Shown: positions 11,690 to 21,182, numbered from the stretch's first letter. The stretch is DNA of 64,000 nt from Spirosomataceae bacterium TFI 002 (GCA_900230115.1 LT907983.1:2046001-2110000); one strand, 5' to 3'. The notes: generated by a model from the letters alone, not told the origin. Made by a program: numbers and translations.

Positions 11690-12598
11690 ATGGCAACAGA
11701 ATACTTGGGAATTGACATTGGTGGCACAAATGTAAAAATGGGAATTGTCAATGCCGAGAACGGAAATGTAACAAATTTCTTTAGCCATGATACCAACAGC
11801 TGGAGAAAAACCAATCGATTTATTGAGAGTTTTGCTGACGCAATCGCTGTTCAATTAAAGGAAAACCCGGAAGTTAAAAAAGTGGGAATCGGTGTCCCTG
11901 GCTTAATTACCAGAGACCGTAGCACCCTTATAGAAATCACTGCAATACCTGAAATAAACGGTACTGCAATCGTTCCTACCTTCAAAGAGCGTTTTCCTGA
12001 TCACGACTTCTTTTTGGAAAATGATGCCAATGCAGCTGCATTAGGAGAGTATTATTTTGGAGAAGAAGGAGTTCCTGAAGACTATATATTTGTAACACTA
12101 GGTACAGGAGTAGGTGGAGCAGCAATTATTGATAAAAAGGTGTTTAAAGGTGGTGATGGAAATGCCATGGAACCAGGGCATATGCCATCTAAACACGGTA
12201 GAGTCCTTGAAAGAAATATCGGTAAGGTAGAATTGCTTGATCTTGCAACCAAGATGAGGTCCGAATTTAAAGGAGAAACTAAACTTGCTCTAGACGGAAG
12301 TATAAGTACGACTGGTTTAGTTGCTGCAGCCTCTAGAGGTGACGAATTAGCACTCGCAATTTTTGATGAAATAGGTACAATGCTAGGAGATGGTCTTGTG
12401 GCAATGATCCGTATTTTGGATATTTCTACAGTGCTTATTGGGGGTGGCTTATCTGCTTCTTTCGAATATATCATGCCTGCTGTTAATCGCCAACTTAATT
12501 TTTGGCTAACTAAATATTATCTCGATAACTTGAATATCAAACGTGCTACTTTAGGCAATGATGCTGGTCTCTTAGGAGCCGCTAGTTTGTGTTTCTAA
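11690..12598 (+). CDS. ROK-family sugar kinase (glucokinase-like)
   Basis: 302 residues from the ATG at 11690. The N-terminus EYLGIDIGGTNVKMG is the phosphate-1 motif of ROK/glucokinase proteins. ENDANAAALGEYYFG carries the catalytic Asp, and TLGTGVGGAAIID is the phosphate-2 motif. The zinc-binding CxCGxxGCxE signature of most ROK proteins is replaced by a PSKHGRVLERNIG-like stretch lacking these cysteines, as in polyphosphate/ATP glucokinases and their relatives. It is likely to phosphorylate glucose or a related hexose in the cytoplasm. An upstream in-frame TTG is less likely because it falls in the promoter box. A terminator follows. Confidence 0.88.
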   Translation: MATEYLGIDIGGTNVKMGIVNAENGNVTNFFSHDTNSWRKTNRFIESFADAIAVQLKENPEVKKVGIGVPGLITRDRSTLIEITAIPEINGTAIVPTFKERFPDHDFFLENDANAAALGEYYFGEEGVPEDYIFVTLGTGVGGAAIIDKKVFKGGDGNAMEPGHMPSKHGRVLERNIGKVELLDLATKMRSEFKGETKLALDGSISTTGLVAAASRGDELALAIFDEIGTMLGDGLVAMIRILDISTVLIGGGLSASFEYIMPAVNRQLNFWLTKYYLDNLNIKRATLGNDAGLLGAASLCF

Positions 12599-12624
12599 GC
12601 AATAAATAATTAACAATTATTGAT

Positions 12625-12657
12625 AGACTCTTCCCAAAAAGGAAGGGTCTTTTTTTG
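12625..12657 (+). terminator. Rho-independent terminator of the ROK kinase gene
   Basis: A ten-pair stem (AGACTCTTCC with GGAAGGGTCT) with a CAAAAA loop precedes seven T. Confidence 0.9.
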
Positions 12658-12843
12658 TTATTGCCCCATTAACAAAATATTTTTTACTATTCATATATTC
12701 TTACCTACCAAGTACTTACACAATAAAACAACCCTCACTTTTCCGTCAACAGTAAGTTATCGTGCAACCATAATGCAACCAGTTACATCTACCTAACAAG
12801 CTATTATAAAAAACTATTTTAAGAATTAAAACAATCACTAATT

Positions 12844-13596
12844 ATGAAAAAGCTATTTAAACTATCATTCCTTTCCCTTGCATTAATTTCAACATCTGTG
12901 CTTGCACAAGATCATGAAGATCGCTTCGATTTTGGAGAAAGTAAAAAAAGTAACAGCAGCGAATGGAACAGGAGCTACAATTCCAACGGACATCAATCTG
13001 ACAGAAGGAAAGGAAATATGTTCAGCAAAAAAGACTTTGGTCTTATCCTCGGAATCAACAGTTTTGACAAGGCTATTGACATGCCAGAACTCAACCAATG
13101 GCAGTCCCGCTATGTTGCATTGCAATGGAGAAAAAACACCAAGTTGATTACAGGTCGTCACGTAGATGTAGCCATAGGAAGTGGCTTAGAGTTGGCATGG
13201 AATAACTTCATGATGAAATACGATGAACAATATTTTGAGGCTGGCGATATCTCAGATTTTGAACTAGTTGACATGGAATTGGACAAAAGCAAACTCGTTG
13301 TAAATACGCTCAACCTTCCTGTAATGCTACAATTTGGCTTCAAAGAAAGTGACTTTAGAGTTGGCATAGGAGCTTACGGAGGAGTAAGAATTAACTCTTA
13401 CCAAAAGTTCAAAGAGTTTGACAATACTAAGTACAAAGAGAAAGGAGAATACAATCTAAATAGATGGAATTACGGCCTAATGGCAGAAGCAGGAAGAGGT
13501 GGATTTAGATTATTTGCAAAATATGACATGAAACCCATGTTTAATGGCAATAATCCTATCAATGCAAACGTTTTCACAGTAGGTGTTAGACTCTAA
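12844..13596 (+). CDS. Outer-membrane beta-barrel protein of unknown function
   Basis: 250 residues with a signal peptide (KKLFKLSFLSLALISTSVLAQ). The mature start is charged and Ser/Asn-rich (about residues 23-60) and the rest alternates polar and hydrophobic residues in eight or so strands, e.g. FGLILGINSF, VDVAIGSGLELAW, FRVGIGAYGGVRI, FRLFAKYDMKPMF and a final strand NVFTVGVRL. This is the layout of small PorT/OmpA-barrel-like proteins of Bacteroidota. No specific family can be named. It is a monocistronic gene with its own terminator. Confidence 0.7.
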   Translation: MKKLFKLSFLSLALISTSVLAQDHEDRFDFGESKKSNSSEWNRSYNSNGHQSDRRKGNMFSKKDFGLILGINSFDKAIDMPELNQWQSRYVALQWRKNTKLITGRHVDVAIGSGLELAWNNFMMKYDEQYFEAGDISDFELVDMELDKSKLVVNTLNLPVMLQFGFKESDFRVGIGAYGGVRINSYQKFKEFDNTKYKEKGEYNLNRWNYGLMAEAGRGGFRLFAKYDMKPMFNGNNPINANVFTVGVRL

Positions 13597-13630
13597 TACC
13601 TGTTTTTTTATCATAGGTTTAAAAATCTTA

Positions 13631-13663
13631 TCCCCTACTTCGGTTGAAAGTAGGGGATTTTTT
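13631..13663 (+). terminator. Rho-independent terminator of the barrel protein gene
   Basis: A ten-pair stem (TCCCCTACTT with AAGTAGGGGA) with a short CGGTTGA loop is followed by six T. Confidence 0.92.
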
Positions 13664-13782
13664 GTGTGTAGGCCTACCTCACAAGTAGAATAGGATACCC
13701 ATTATACCGTTAATTGTGCTATAAATTAGCTATTTTCGGTTGACCTTTACTCTTATAGTCAATCACATTTATTGCATAAAAC

Positions 13783-14892
13783 ATGGAACAATTTATCAAA
13801 TTGAATAGACCTAGAATTTCTCGAAAGTACACCCTTCTCTTCCTTGTCGCACTTCCTATATTCTCTTTTGCCCAAAAAACTGAAAATGTAGTATTAATAA
13901 CCTTGGATGGTTTAAGGTGGCAGGAAGTTTTTTCTGGAGCAGACTCGAGCTTACTTTTCAATGAAAAGTATACAGAGACTATTGAAAAAACCGCAAAGAA
14001 GTTTTGGAACGATGACCCGCTAGAGAGAAGAAGTCTTTTAATGCCTTTTCTGTGGTCAGAGGTGAAAACTAAAGGACAAATACACGGAAACAGAGCTTTA
14101 GGAAGCAAAGTGGATGTCAAGAACATTTACGGTTTTTCTTACCCTGGTTATAACGAAATCCTTACTGGATACCCAGACAAAGAAGTTGATTCCAATGATG
14201 AGAAGTATAATAAAAACACGACATTTCTTGAATTCCTAAATCAAAAGCCCGCTTTCAACAATAAAGTTGCGGCGTTTTGCACTTGGCAGGTTTTCCCATA
14301 TATAATCAATGACAAAAGAAGTGGTGTTCCCGTAAATGCAGGACTCCAAAGTGCCAATTCAACTGGAACCAAGCAAGAAAGCCTCTTGAATGAGATCCTA
14401 GAAACTGTACCAAGTCTAGCAAGTAAGCGGTTTGATTTTTTAACCTATTACCTAGCCAAAGACTATATGACTGCCAAAAAACCTAAGGTAATGTATATCG
14501 CTTTTGATGAAACTGACGAGTTTGCACACGAAGGGAAGTATAGAGAATACCTCACTGCAGCCAATACAATTGATTCTTTTATTGAAGACCTATGGGCATA
14601 TTGCCAAAGCGAAGAACAATACAGAAACAAAACAACATTTATTATTGCCACTGACCATGGAAGAGGCGACGCCATCAAAGACCAATGGAAAAGTCATGGA
14701 CAAAAAGTAAAAGACGGATATTCAATTTGGTTTGCCGCTATGGGACCAGATACTCCAGCATTAGGCGAAATAAAAAGCAGTACCCAACTTTACCAAAACC
14801 AAATCGCAAGTTCAATTGTGAAGCTATTGGGTGAAAAATTTGAAAATGGAAAACCTGTAGGTAAGCCAATGGATGTGCTTTTCATTAAGTAA
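13783..14892 (+). CDS. Exported alkaline-phosphatase-superfamily hydrolase
   Basis: 369 residues. The N-terminus is charged, then hydrophobic, ending in FSFAQ, consistent with a signal peptide. Superfamily metal sites are visible: VLITLDGLRW (first metal Asp), YPGYNEILTGYPD (region of the nucleophile, which is not certain here), FDETDEFAHEGKY and IIATDHGRG. These match the alkaline phosphatase/nucleotide pyrophosphatase/sulfatase superfamily in the periplasm. It could be a phosphodiesterase or phosphatase; substrate is unknown. It converges on the tricorn-like gene, with a shared bidirectional terminator in the gap. Confidence 0.8.
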   Translation: MEQFIKLNRPRISRKYTLLFLVALPIFSFAQKTENVVLITLDGLRWQEVFSGADSSLLFNEKYTETIEKTAKKFWNDDPLERRSLLMPFLWSEVKTKGQIHGNRALGSKVDVKNIYGFSYPGYNEILTGYPDKEVDSNDEKYNKNTTFLEFLNQKPAFNNKVAAFCTWQVFPYIINDKRSGVPVNAGLQSANSTGTKQESLLNEILETVPSLASKRFDFLTYYLAKDYMTAKKPKVMYIAFDETDEFAHEGKYREYLTAANTIDSFIEDLWAYCQSEEQYRNKTTFIIATDHGRGDAIKDQWKSHGQKVKDGYSIWFAAMGPDTPALGEIKSSTQLYQNQIASSIVKLLGEKFENGKPVGKPMDVLFIK

Positions 14893-14914
14893 CTATAAGT
14901 TATATCTAGCCTTT

Positions 14915-14959
14915 AAAACCAGAAAGAACCACTGATAATCAGCAGTTCTTTCTGGTTCA
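14915..14959. terminator. Convergent-gene hairpin, likely bidirectional terminator
   Basis: A 13-pair perfect stem (AACCAGAAAGAAC with GTTCTTTCTGGTT) continues into a small upper helix. It lies between genes ending at 14892 (+) and 14975 (-). T-runs are short, so efficiency is uncertain. Confidence 0.7.
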
Positions 14960-14974
14960 TAAAATTTGTTTCAA

Positions 14975-17900
14975 TTACTTTCTCTCCTCGATTTGCTTTA
15001 ACAATTCTTCGGTGGCAACTTTTAATTGCTTGTCCTCCCCTTTGGCTATCCAATTGATATCGTTTTCTACAATAATATCTGGCACTGCAGGTCCTAGTTC
15101 TTGGTTTTCGTTGGTCGCCTTGGTATACCAACCACGCCTTGGCAAACGAATGAAAGAACCGTCCATGAGGCCTTTTCCCCCTGTAGAGATTACAGAACCG
15201 TTAGTGGGTGTACCTACCAATTTTCCAATTCCCAAGTGTTTGTACGCATGCGAGAAAATCTCAGCATTAGAATAACTTCCTTCGTTACATAAGGCTATGG
15301 AAGGACCTGTCCAAGCAGCATAAACTAAACGTTCTCCAATTGGATAGTACTCGCTGAATTTGAGTTTATCTCGCTCTGGGTTATCTGTAGCTCCACGAGG
15401 AATGGTATAGGCATGTTGCTTGTAATTCAATATAGTCATTAAGTAATCGGTAGTGGAGCCGCCGCCATTATAGCGTACATCTACCACAATTCCTTCTTTT
15501 CCGTAGCCAGCAGCAGTAAATTCACGCTCCACAACTTCAAAACTTGGAAAGTTCATTCCTTGAATATGAATGTAACCTAATCGGCCATTTGAGTAAGTGT
15601 CAACCAGTTTTTTGCGTTCGTCTACCCATTCATTATACAAGTTGGTCCTCAAGCTAGAAGTGAGTCGAATTGTAACCTCTCGCTCTTCCCCCTTTGCTCC
15701 CTTTACGCTTAGCAGTGTTTTCTCATTTGCAAGGCCATTGAGTAAATTATAGAAGTTTTCATCTGCTAAAACAGGGTTACCATTTACCGCAGTTATTACA
15801 TCACCTACAATTAGTTTGCTCGCTATTTTATCCGCAGGAGAATCGGGAATTACATGTGTTATTTCAACTCCTCCTTTGACCGGCTTGATTTCAGTGCCTA
15901 ATAACCCTGTGGTTTCCTTTTGTGTTTCTGCTCTTTCTGGAACTCGCATTCCCATATGACTAGCGTTCAATTCGCCGAGCATAAGGTTAAACATGTCGGC
16001 GAAATCATCTGTCGTGCTCGCATTTATAGTCCGTTCTTTATATTTGCCCTTCAGTGCTAGCCAGTCGTTTCCGTGAAATGTAGGGTCGTAGAAACCATCG
16101 CGGATTGTTCTCCAGGCCTCTTCAAAAACCTGCTCTTTTTCTCCCAAATAGTCAATTTTCATTTTGGCGACATAAGGTAAACTTTCTACTTTACTTGTTT
16201 TTAACTCCATTCGGTTAATTGAACCTCTCTTTGTAAAATATAGGAATTTACCTTCTTTATCCATGGTAACACTACCAACTCCTGAGCCACCTTTGGTGAG
16301 TTCTTTAAGGTCTTTACCATCCCATTTGATACTGTACAAATCACGCCCTTTTGCTGTACTACTTTCGGTGGTGTAATAAAATGTTTCACCGTCTTTGGAG
16401 ATAGCAAGACTACTCTCATCCCCCGAAAAACTCGTAACCTGAACAATACGTTCGTGAATATCTTTGAAGTCAATTTCAATAGGCTTTACTTCCTTTTTAT
16501 CCTCCTTTTTCTTTGGCTCCTCAGGTTTGTCGTATTCTTTCCAGTCCTGTGATTCTTTTTCCCAGTCGGCTTTTTTTAGCCAAACAAACCATACATCGGA
16601 GCTTCTTCCTACACTTCTGCCTGAAATAAAACCAAGCTTAGTACCATCTCCACTCCAAAAAGGCTGTGAGTCACTTCGTGGATGCATACTAACGTTTACT
16701 GGCTCTATAGAACCATCTGCTGCCTGAATAAATATTTCTCGATTGAAGTATAAATCCGATTGAGCGTAAGCCAAATATTTACTATCTGGACTCCAAGCCA
16801 CACTGTAAGGTGCAGACCAAGTATCGTTTAATATTTTTTCTTTGGAAAGCTTTCCTTTTTCATCAATTTCGGAAACCACGAATGTTCCCATTCCTCTTAT
16901 GTATGAAATCATTTTACCATCAGGAGAAACCACCAAACCTGTTTCATCTTCTGTAGTATTTGTAACTTTTAACAATTCATGTTTCAATGATTTGAAAATA
17001 TTGGGTTGCTCCTTATCTGATGAGCGAACCATATAAATATCAAAGTTTCCATTACTACGGTCGCTACTGAAAAGCAGGGTTGAATCATTAAGCCAAGCAG
17101 GTTCAACATCACGAAATGCATGATTAGATACGTTGACACTTCGACTCATGTCTTTATCAGCTTCTTTGACAAATATCTCTCCTCGTACTTCAAAAGCCAT
17201 CAATTTGCCATTAGGAGATACCACGAAACCTTCTGCTTCTCGAGAGAAAGTTTTCCACTCGGTTTCGTCAAAACGGTTATCAGCGTTTATCTCCACATTC
17301 AGTTTTTGAGGCGATCCTCCATTTGTTTTCATCAAATACAAATTCATGTCTTTCTCAAATACAACAGTGTTTCCATCTGCTGAAATGTCAAAGTCGCGTA
17401 TAGATTCATCTTTGAAGTTTGTTAACTTTTCAGCTACCCCTGAAACCTTCCCTTTTCCATCTATTTTATGGCGGTACAGGTTATACTCCCCTCCATCACT
17501 GCTCAAAAAGTATAATGTATTATTCGAAGCCCATTTTGGGAAAATGTCATTGGTTTTGAAGGTTGGTAATTGCTGATACGTTTTATTCTTGGTATCATAA
17601 ATCCACAATTCTCGGTTTGAACTTCCTTCGTAATCCTTTCTAGCAACTGGGTTTATATCTCCACGTACAAAAGCAAGAAAGCGGCCATCTGGTGAAAGTG
17701 TAGGATCATGAGCAACAGCATCTAAGAAACGTTCTTCAGTTCCACCTTTTGGGTTAATAGTATATACTTCGTAGGGTCTTTCTATTTGTCGAAACTCACG
17801 AGCCGTAGAAAACATGATTTTATCTGCTTGAGCCCAACTAGTAACATAATCCGCTCCCGAATGGAAAGTCAAGCGTTTTGCTGTTCCTCCATCTGTAGGA

Positions 17901-18178
17901 ATTACGAAGATGTCTTCGTTTCCAAAACGATTTCCTCCAAAAGCAATCTGAGTGCCATCGGGGCTAAAAATTGGATTGCCTTCGTAAGCTTCATGAATAG
18001 TTAAGCGAGTTGCTTTTCCGCCATCAGCAGAAATTGTCCAAATATCTCCTTGATATGAAAAAGCAACCTTGGTTGCATCATTGTTGATAGCTGGTTGTCT
18101 TAAAACGAGGGAACCCTGACCAAAGATGGGTCCAAACACAAAAAGGGCAAGGATAAGCGAAAGGAATGTTTTGTACAT
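14975..18178 (-). CDS. Tricorn-like S41 peptidase with WD40-like propeller
   Basis: 1067 residues with a signal peptide (LSLILALFVFGPIFGQ). The N-terminal half has many TolB/WD40-type repeats (NPIFSPDGTQIAF, PTLSPDGRFLAFVRG, SVAWSPDSKYLAYAQ) forming propellers. There follow a Lys/Glu-rich linker (about residues 545-570), a PDZ domain (VIPDSPADKIASKLIVGDVI) and a C-terminal S41 protease core (LGYIHIQGMNFPSF, VDVRYNGGGSTTDYL, NEGSYSNAEIF, the last with the probable nucleophilic Ser). Archaeal tricorn trims proteasome products; bacterial exported homologues probably degrade peptides in the periplasm. It is a single gene with no obvious promoter box. Confidence 0.92.
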   Translation of the reverse strand: MYKTFLSLILALFVFGPIFGQGSLVLRQPAINNDATKVAFSYQGDIWTISADGGKATRLTIHEAYEGNPIFSPDGTQIAFGGNRFGNEDIFVIPTDGGTAKRLTFHSGADYVTSWAQADKIMFSTAREFRQIERPYEVYTINPKGGTEERFLDAVAHDPTLSPDGRFLAFVRGDINPVARKDYEGSSNRELWIYDTKNKTYQQLPTFKTNDIFPKWASNNTLYFLSSDGGEYNLYRHKIDGKGKVSGVAEKLTNFKDESIRDFDISADGNTVVFEKDMNLYLMKTNGGSPQKLNVEINADNRFDETEWKTFSREAEGFVVSPNGKLMAFEVRGEIFVKEADKDMSRSVNVSNHAFRDVEPAWLNDSTLLFSSDRSNGNFDIYMVRSSDKEQPNIFKSLKHELLKVTNTTEDETGLVVSPDGKMISYIRGMGTFVVSEIDEKGKLSKEKILNDTWSAPYSVAWSPDSKYLAYAQSDLYFNREIFIQAADGSIEPVNVSMHPRSDSQPFWSGDGTKLGFISGRSVGRSSDVWFVWLKKADWEKESQDWKEYDKPEEPKKKEDKKEVKPIEIDFKDIHERIVQVTSFSGDESSLAISKDGETFYYTTESSTAKGRDLYSIKWDGKDLKELTKGGSGVGSVTMDKEGKFLYFTKRGSINRMELKTSKVESLPYVAKMKIDYLGEKEQVFEEAWRTIRDGFYDPTFHGNDWLALKGKYKERTINASTTDDFADMFNLMLGELNASHMGMRVPERAETQKETTGLLGTEIKPVKGGVEITHVIPDSPADKIASKLIVGDVITAVNGNPVLADENFYNLLNGLANEKTLLSVKGAKGEEREVTIRLTSSLRTNLYNEWVDERKKLVDTYSNGRLGYIHIQGMNFPSFEVVEREFTAAGYGKEGIVVDVRYNGGGSTTDYLMTILNYKQHAYTIPRGATDNPERDKLKFSEYYPIGERLVYAAWTGPSIALCNEGSYSNAEIFSHAYKHLGIGKLVGTPTNGSVISTGGKGLMDGSFIRLPRRGWYTKATNENQELGPAVPDIIVENDINWIAKGEDKQLKVATEELLKQIEERK

Positions 18179-18498
18179 AAAAGAGAGTTGAAGTGCTACA
18201 ATACTGATCGATAAAATTCAAACAATGAAATTACGGATAGTTTGTCAACTCCAATTAGACACAGTGAAAATATAAAACCAATTCAACAGAAAACGAAGCT
18301 TTTATCAATACCTAGCCGTACTAAGTGTATCGAAAATTTTGTTGCAGTCATACCACTCTAATTAGGTATATCGAATGTCTAGTATTTAACTCATACTTGA
18401 ATTTACTTACAAGGTAAATTATCTCACATTGTAAGGTACCTTAACTATTTAGATGCTATCTATACGGCACTATCGATAAAACATTAATCAACACTAAA
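18179..18498. other. 320-base intergenic region without a gene
   Basis: Lies between two minus-strand genes. I see no ORF of note, no TAnnTTTG box in the correct orientation and no strong terminator. An imperfect inverted repeat around ACAAGGTAAA/TAAGGTACCTTA (about 18411-18442) is the only structure noticed. Confidence 0.5.
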
Positions 18499-19854
18499 CT
18501 AAACAGTCTCAGGCATCGGATGCACATATCCTTCTCGATACGGTCGCATTAACCTTGCTGTAGCGATAGGATCACCAACCACTTGACGAGTTTTGGGGTC
18601 ATAAACAAGCGGTCGCCCTAATTCCATTGAAATGTTGGCAAGAATACAAGAAGCAGTAGAAATGTGTCCTTCTTCCACATCTGCAACTGGTCGATCTCCG
18701 CTTTCTATTGCTGCAAGGAAATTGAGCATATGCTTTCTTGTAGCAGGAGCGGCATTCAATTCTATTCTTTCCTCCTTTAAGTCTTCAGGGTACTTTTCTC
18801 TTTCAAAAGTTACATCTCTACGAATAGGTTCGCCTTCTCCTACTGGTATAAATTCATATTTCATGGTGCTTCCCTTCAGTGTTCCTTTATCACCATATAG
18901 GATAAATGACCACGGATATTCTGGATCGGCTGGTCCTCCCCAAGAACGATGATTCCAAACAACATTTAATTCATCAAATTCGAATACAGCTGTTTGTGTA
19001 TCCGAGATATTGGACTTTGCAGATTTATCCATGTAGATACCACCTTGGGATGTAATTTTCTTAGGCCAACCAAGATTCATTTGCCAACGAACAGTATCGA
19101 GCATGTGCACACACATATCTCCAACGATTCCGTTTCCATACTCCATAAATGCCCTCCACCAACGAATGTGCGGCAAGCCGTCATATGGTCGCAATGGAGC
19201 AGGTCCCGTCCACATATCGTAGTCCAAATGCTCAGGAACTTCCTGCAAAGGTGGATTTGAATTGTTCCGCATTTTATAATAGCAGCAAATCTCAGCATGT
19301 GAAATCTTACCTAAAAGGCCTTTATCAACAATATTTTTCTTCGCTTCCTCCAAGAATGGCGTACTTCTCCTCTGTGTCCCAATTTGCACCGTCCTCTTAT
19401 ACTTTCGTGCTGCTGCAACTATAGCTTCGCCTTCTATCACATCTACACTTATTGGTTTTTGTAGGTATACATGTGCACCAGACTTGATGGCATCAATTGC
19501 CATCAGTGCATGCCAGTGATCTGGAGTTCCTATCAGCACTATTTCAGGCTTGGTTTCGGCCAAAAGCTTTTTGTAATCTTTAAAAAGTTTAGGAGTCTTA
19601 CCCGATTTCTGCCTTTTGCTCACCATTTCTCCCGCTTGCTTCAGCTGATTTGAGTCCACATCACAAAGTGAAACAACCTCCACATCGGCAACCTGAATTA
19701 ATCTAAAAAGGTCGGATTTACCGTACCAGCCAGTACCAATTAAGGCTACTTTATAATTTTTAGCATTATTAAATATGGCTCCAGAAGCACCAAAAGAAGT
19801 AAGTGCAAAAGCGGCAACACTGCCTTTTAGAAAATCTCTACGGTTGAATGACAT
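18499..19854 (-). CDS. Tat-exported Gfo/Idh/MocA family oxidoreductase
   Basis: 451 residues. The N-terminus SFNRRDFLKGSVAAFALTS is a twin-arginine signal, so the protein is probably exported folded with its NAD(P) cofactor. The Rossmann segment is YKVALIGTGWYGKSDLFRL and the EKP motif is replaced by YLQKPIS, a common QKP variant in this subfamily. The C-terminal part has WWRAFMEYGNGIVGDMCVHM and DTVRWQMNLGWP, typical of Bacteroidota and Planctomycetota exported members that often act on sugars or glycosides. Substrate is not predictable. It is the last core-like gene before the tRNA-Arg and island. Confidence 0.9.
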   Translation of the reverse strand: MSFNRRDFLKGSVAAFALTSFGASGAIFNNAKNYKVALIGTGWYGKSDLFRLIQVADVEVVSLCDVDSNQLKQAGEMVSKRQKSGKTPKLFKDYKKLLAETKPEIVLIGTPDHWHALMAIDAIKSGAHVYLQKPISVDVIEGEAIVAAARKYKRTVQIGTQRRSTPFLEEAKKNIVDKGLLGKISHAEICCYYKMRNNSNPPLQEVPEHLDYDMWTGPAPLRPYDGLPHIRWWRAFMEYGNGIVGDMCVHMLDTVRWQMNLGWPKKITSQGGIYMDKSAKSNISDTQTAVFEFDELNVVWNHRSWGGPADPEYPWSFILYGDKGTLKGSTMKYEFIPVGEGEPIRRDVTFEREKYPEDLKEERIELNAAPATRKHMLNFLAAIESGDRPVADVEEGHISTASCILANISMELGRPLVYDPKTRQVVGDPIATARLMRPYREGYVHPMPETV

Positions 19855-19993
19855 GAGGTTAGGTTTTATTTATATTGCTTGAATTTAATTATAATCTCAA
19901 CTACATCTTTGAAGAAACTAAAAAAATAAATTTTATAACAAGGTAAAAGCTCCCATATCATTCAAAGTTGAAATAACATAATTGGCATTGTAG

Positions 19994-20070
19994 AGTTTCC
20001 TAAACTTTAGATCCAACGGGGGACTCCCAGTCGGGGACGCCCAGCCTTCGATTCGATTCGTCGCGGGGAG
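19994..20070 (+). repeat. Relic of the tRNA-Arg 3' half (probable attachment-site scar)
   Basis: Bases 19994-20016 repeat exactly 23 bases of the tRNA at 20192-20214 (anticodon stem-loop, variable loop and start of the T stem). After a 30-base GC-rich insertion, the relic resumes with TTCGATTC and a GCGGGG-containing stretch similar to the T loop and acceptor 3' strand. The insertion itself is two near-identical units of the form CGGGG-AC-CCCAG. The whole looks like an old integration scar in the same tRNA. Confidence 0.65.
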
Positions 20071-20163
20071 GGGGCAATTCTTAGAAATTATTCACTAACC
20101 ATAGAATTATGAAATGCAATAATTCGACTTGCAAATTATCATTTCTATATTTACACCAAGGAT

Positions 20164-20235
20164 GGCCCCGTAGTTCAATGGATAGAATAGAAGTTTCCTA
20201 AACTTTAGATCCAAGTTCGATTCTTGGCGGGGTCA
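20164..20235 (+). tRNA. tRNA-Arg(CCU)
   Basis: A complete cloverleaf can be folded by eye. The acceptor stem is GGCCCCG with CGGGGTC and discriminator A. The D stem is GTTC with GAAT. The anticodon stem is GAAGT with ACTTT around loop TTCCTAA, giving anticodon CCT. The T stem is CCAAG with CTTGG around TTCGATT. CCA is not encoded. It reads AGG codons and is a plausible integration site for the island to its right. Confidence 0.95.
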
Positions 20236-20597
20236 CTACAAAAATACATAAACTACTATTTTACAAGTATTTACATCATATTGCCTCAACAGTGTAATAA
20301 AGATTGTAAAAGTTAATTATTTTATCTCCCCTCCCATAAAGCACGTCTAATCGATCATTCTTATAAATGATTATTGTGTATTTACACTTGAATAAAGTTG
20401 ATGGAACACTACACTCAGTATTTCTGACATTTATATTTAACTACGTTAAACTGTGTTTAAAAGCCCATTTTTAGTTTCAAATATTTTTTGCAAATTCGAT
20501 AGAACAAAAAAAACAAAAACAATCTAAACGCCTTCGACAAACGCCTGGATGTTGGTTTTAAAGATATTTTTGTAAAAGAGAAGAAAGAATAAGCTTG
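20236..20597. other. Gap after tRNA-Arg with a coding-like remnant
   Basis: No complete gene is seen. A frame from 20503 to the TAA at 20592 reads like a protein C-terminus (NLNAFDKRLDVGFKDIFV then a Lys/Glu-rich end) but has no start codon and may be a remnant. A TATTTTTG box (20565-20572) lies inside it, 25 bases before the next ATG, and may be the promoter of that gene. A small palindrome (TTAAAC-TGT-GTTTAA) is at 20446-20460. Confidence 0.4.
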
Positions 20598-21122
20598 ATG
20601 TCCAAAGAAACCAAATCCAAAATATTTACAATACTATTTTCAGCTTGTATTGCTTCACCGCTTGGTTATTTCTTTCAATGGAAGTACCACCAGTATGAAA
20701 ATGAATTAAATCTTCTACAAGAAAAACGCCAACAATCCTTGGACTTCTTAATGGATGTTTCCTCCATGATGGATCAAAGAATTTACCAAATGGACAAAGC
20801 ATACAAATCACTAAAATATAATAGAAGCCCAGAAGATATTGAAGCAGCTTGGAATTCGTACAGAGATATATTAGAAAAATGGAATGGATCGCTCAATAAA
20901 AACCTGGTACTATCGGAACACTATTTCAATAAAAAATTTTCTGATGATTTTGGAAACATACATAGAGATTTTGTGCTTTTAGGTAAATCCTTGGACGCTG
21001 CTAAACGTGCTGGCCATACAGCAGGCCAGGTAAAAGACCTTACGCCACTATTTGCAGCTTTAAATAAAAAAATGAGTGCATTCCTTGAAAATGGACTCAG
21101 CCAAATACAAAAAACAAATTAA
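20598..21122 (+). CDS. Membrane-anchored coiled-coil protein, unknown
   Basis: 174 residues from the ATG at 20598 (a TTG one codon earlier is less likely). A single hydrophobic helix near residues 8-27 (IFTILFSACIASPLGYFF) anchors a mostly helical charged region with coiled-coil character (ENELNLLQEKRQQSLDFL; GTAGQVKDL-like turn near the end). Topology would put the bulk outside the cytoplasm or on the periplasmic face, but that is uncertain. No family is recognised. It is the first gene right of the tRNA and is followed by its own terminator. Confidence 0.65.
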   Translation: MSKETKSKIFTILFSACIASPLGYFFQWKYHQYENELNLLQEKRQQSLDFLMDVSSMMDQRIYQMDKAYKSLKYNRSPEDIEAAWNSYRDILEKWNGSLNKNLVLSEHYFNKKFSDDFGNIHRDFVLLGKSLDAAKRAGHTAGQVKDLTPLFAALNKKMSAFLENGLSQIQKTN

Positions 21123-21182
21123 TTGCGGGTCAATCTGTCCCCTCAAAAGGACAACCCCGAGTAGAAGTATTTCATGGAACTC

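Noticed and set aside
11648-11690. TTG start for the ROK kinase
   Set aside because: The codon lies within a TATATTTG promoter-like box, and the family N-terminus begins at the ATG at 11690.
13731-13738. TATTTTCG as promoter of the phosphatase-like gene
   Set aside because: It has one mismatch to TAnnTTTG and the nearest TTG is at the wrong distance.
14913-15131. Small ORF at the end of the tricorn-like gene
   Set aside because: It is another frame of the protease gene and the terminator hairpin, with a poor amino acid composition.
15012-18004. Several plus-strand ORFs across 15-18 kb
   Set aside because: All are antisense shadows of the tricorn-like protease gene, rich in Ser/Phe/Cys.
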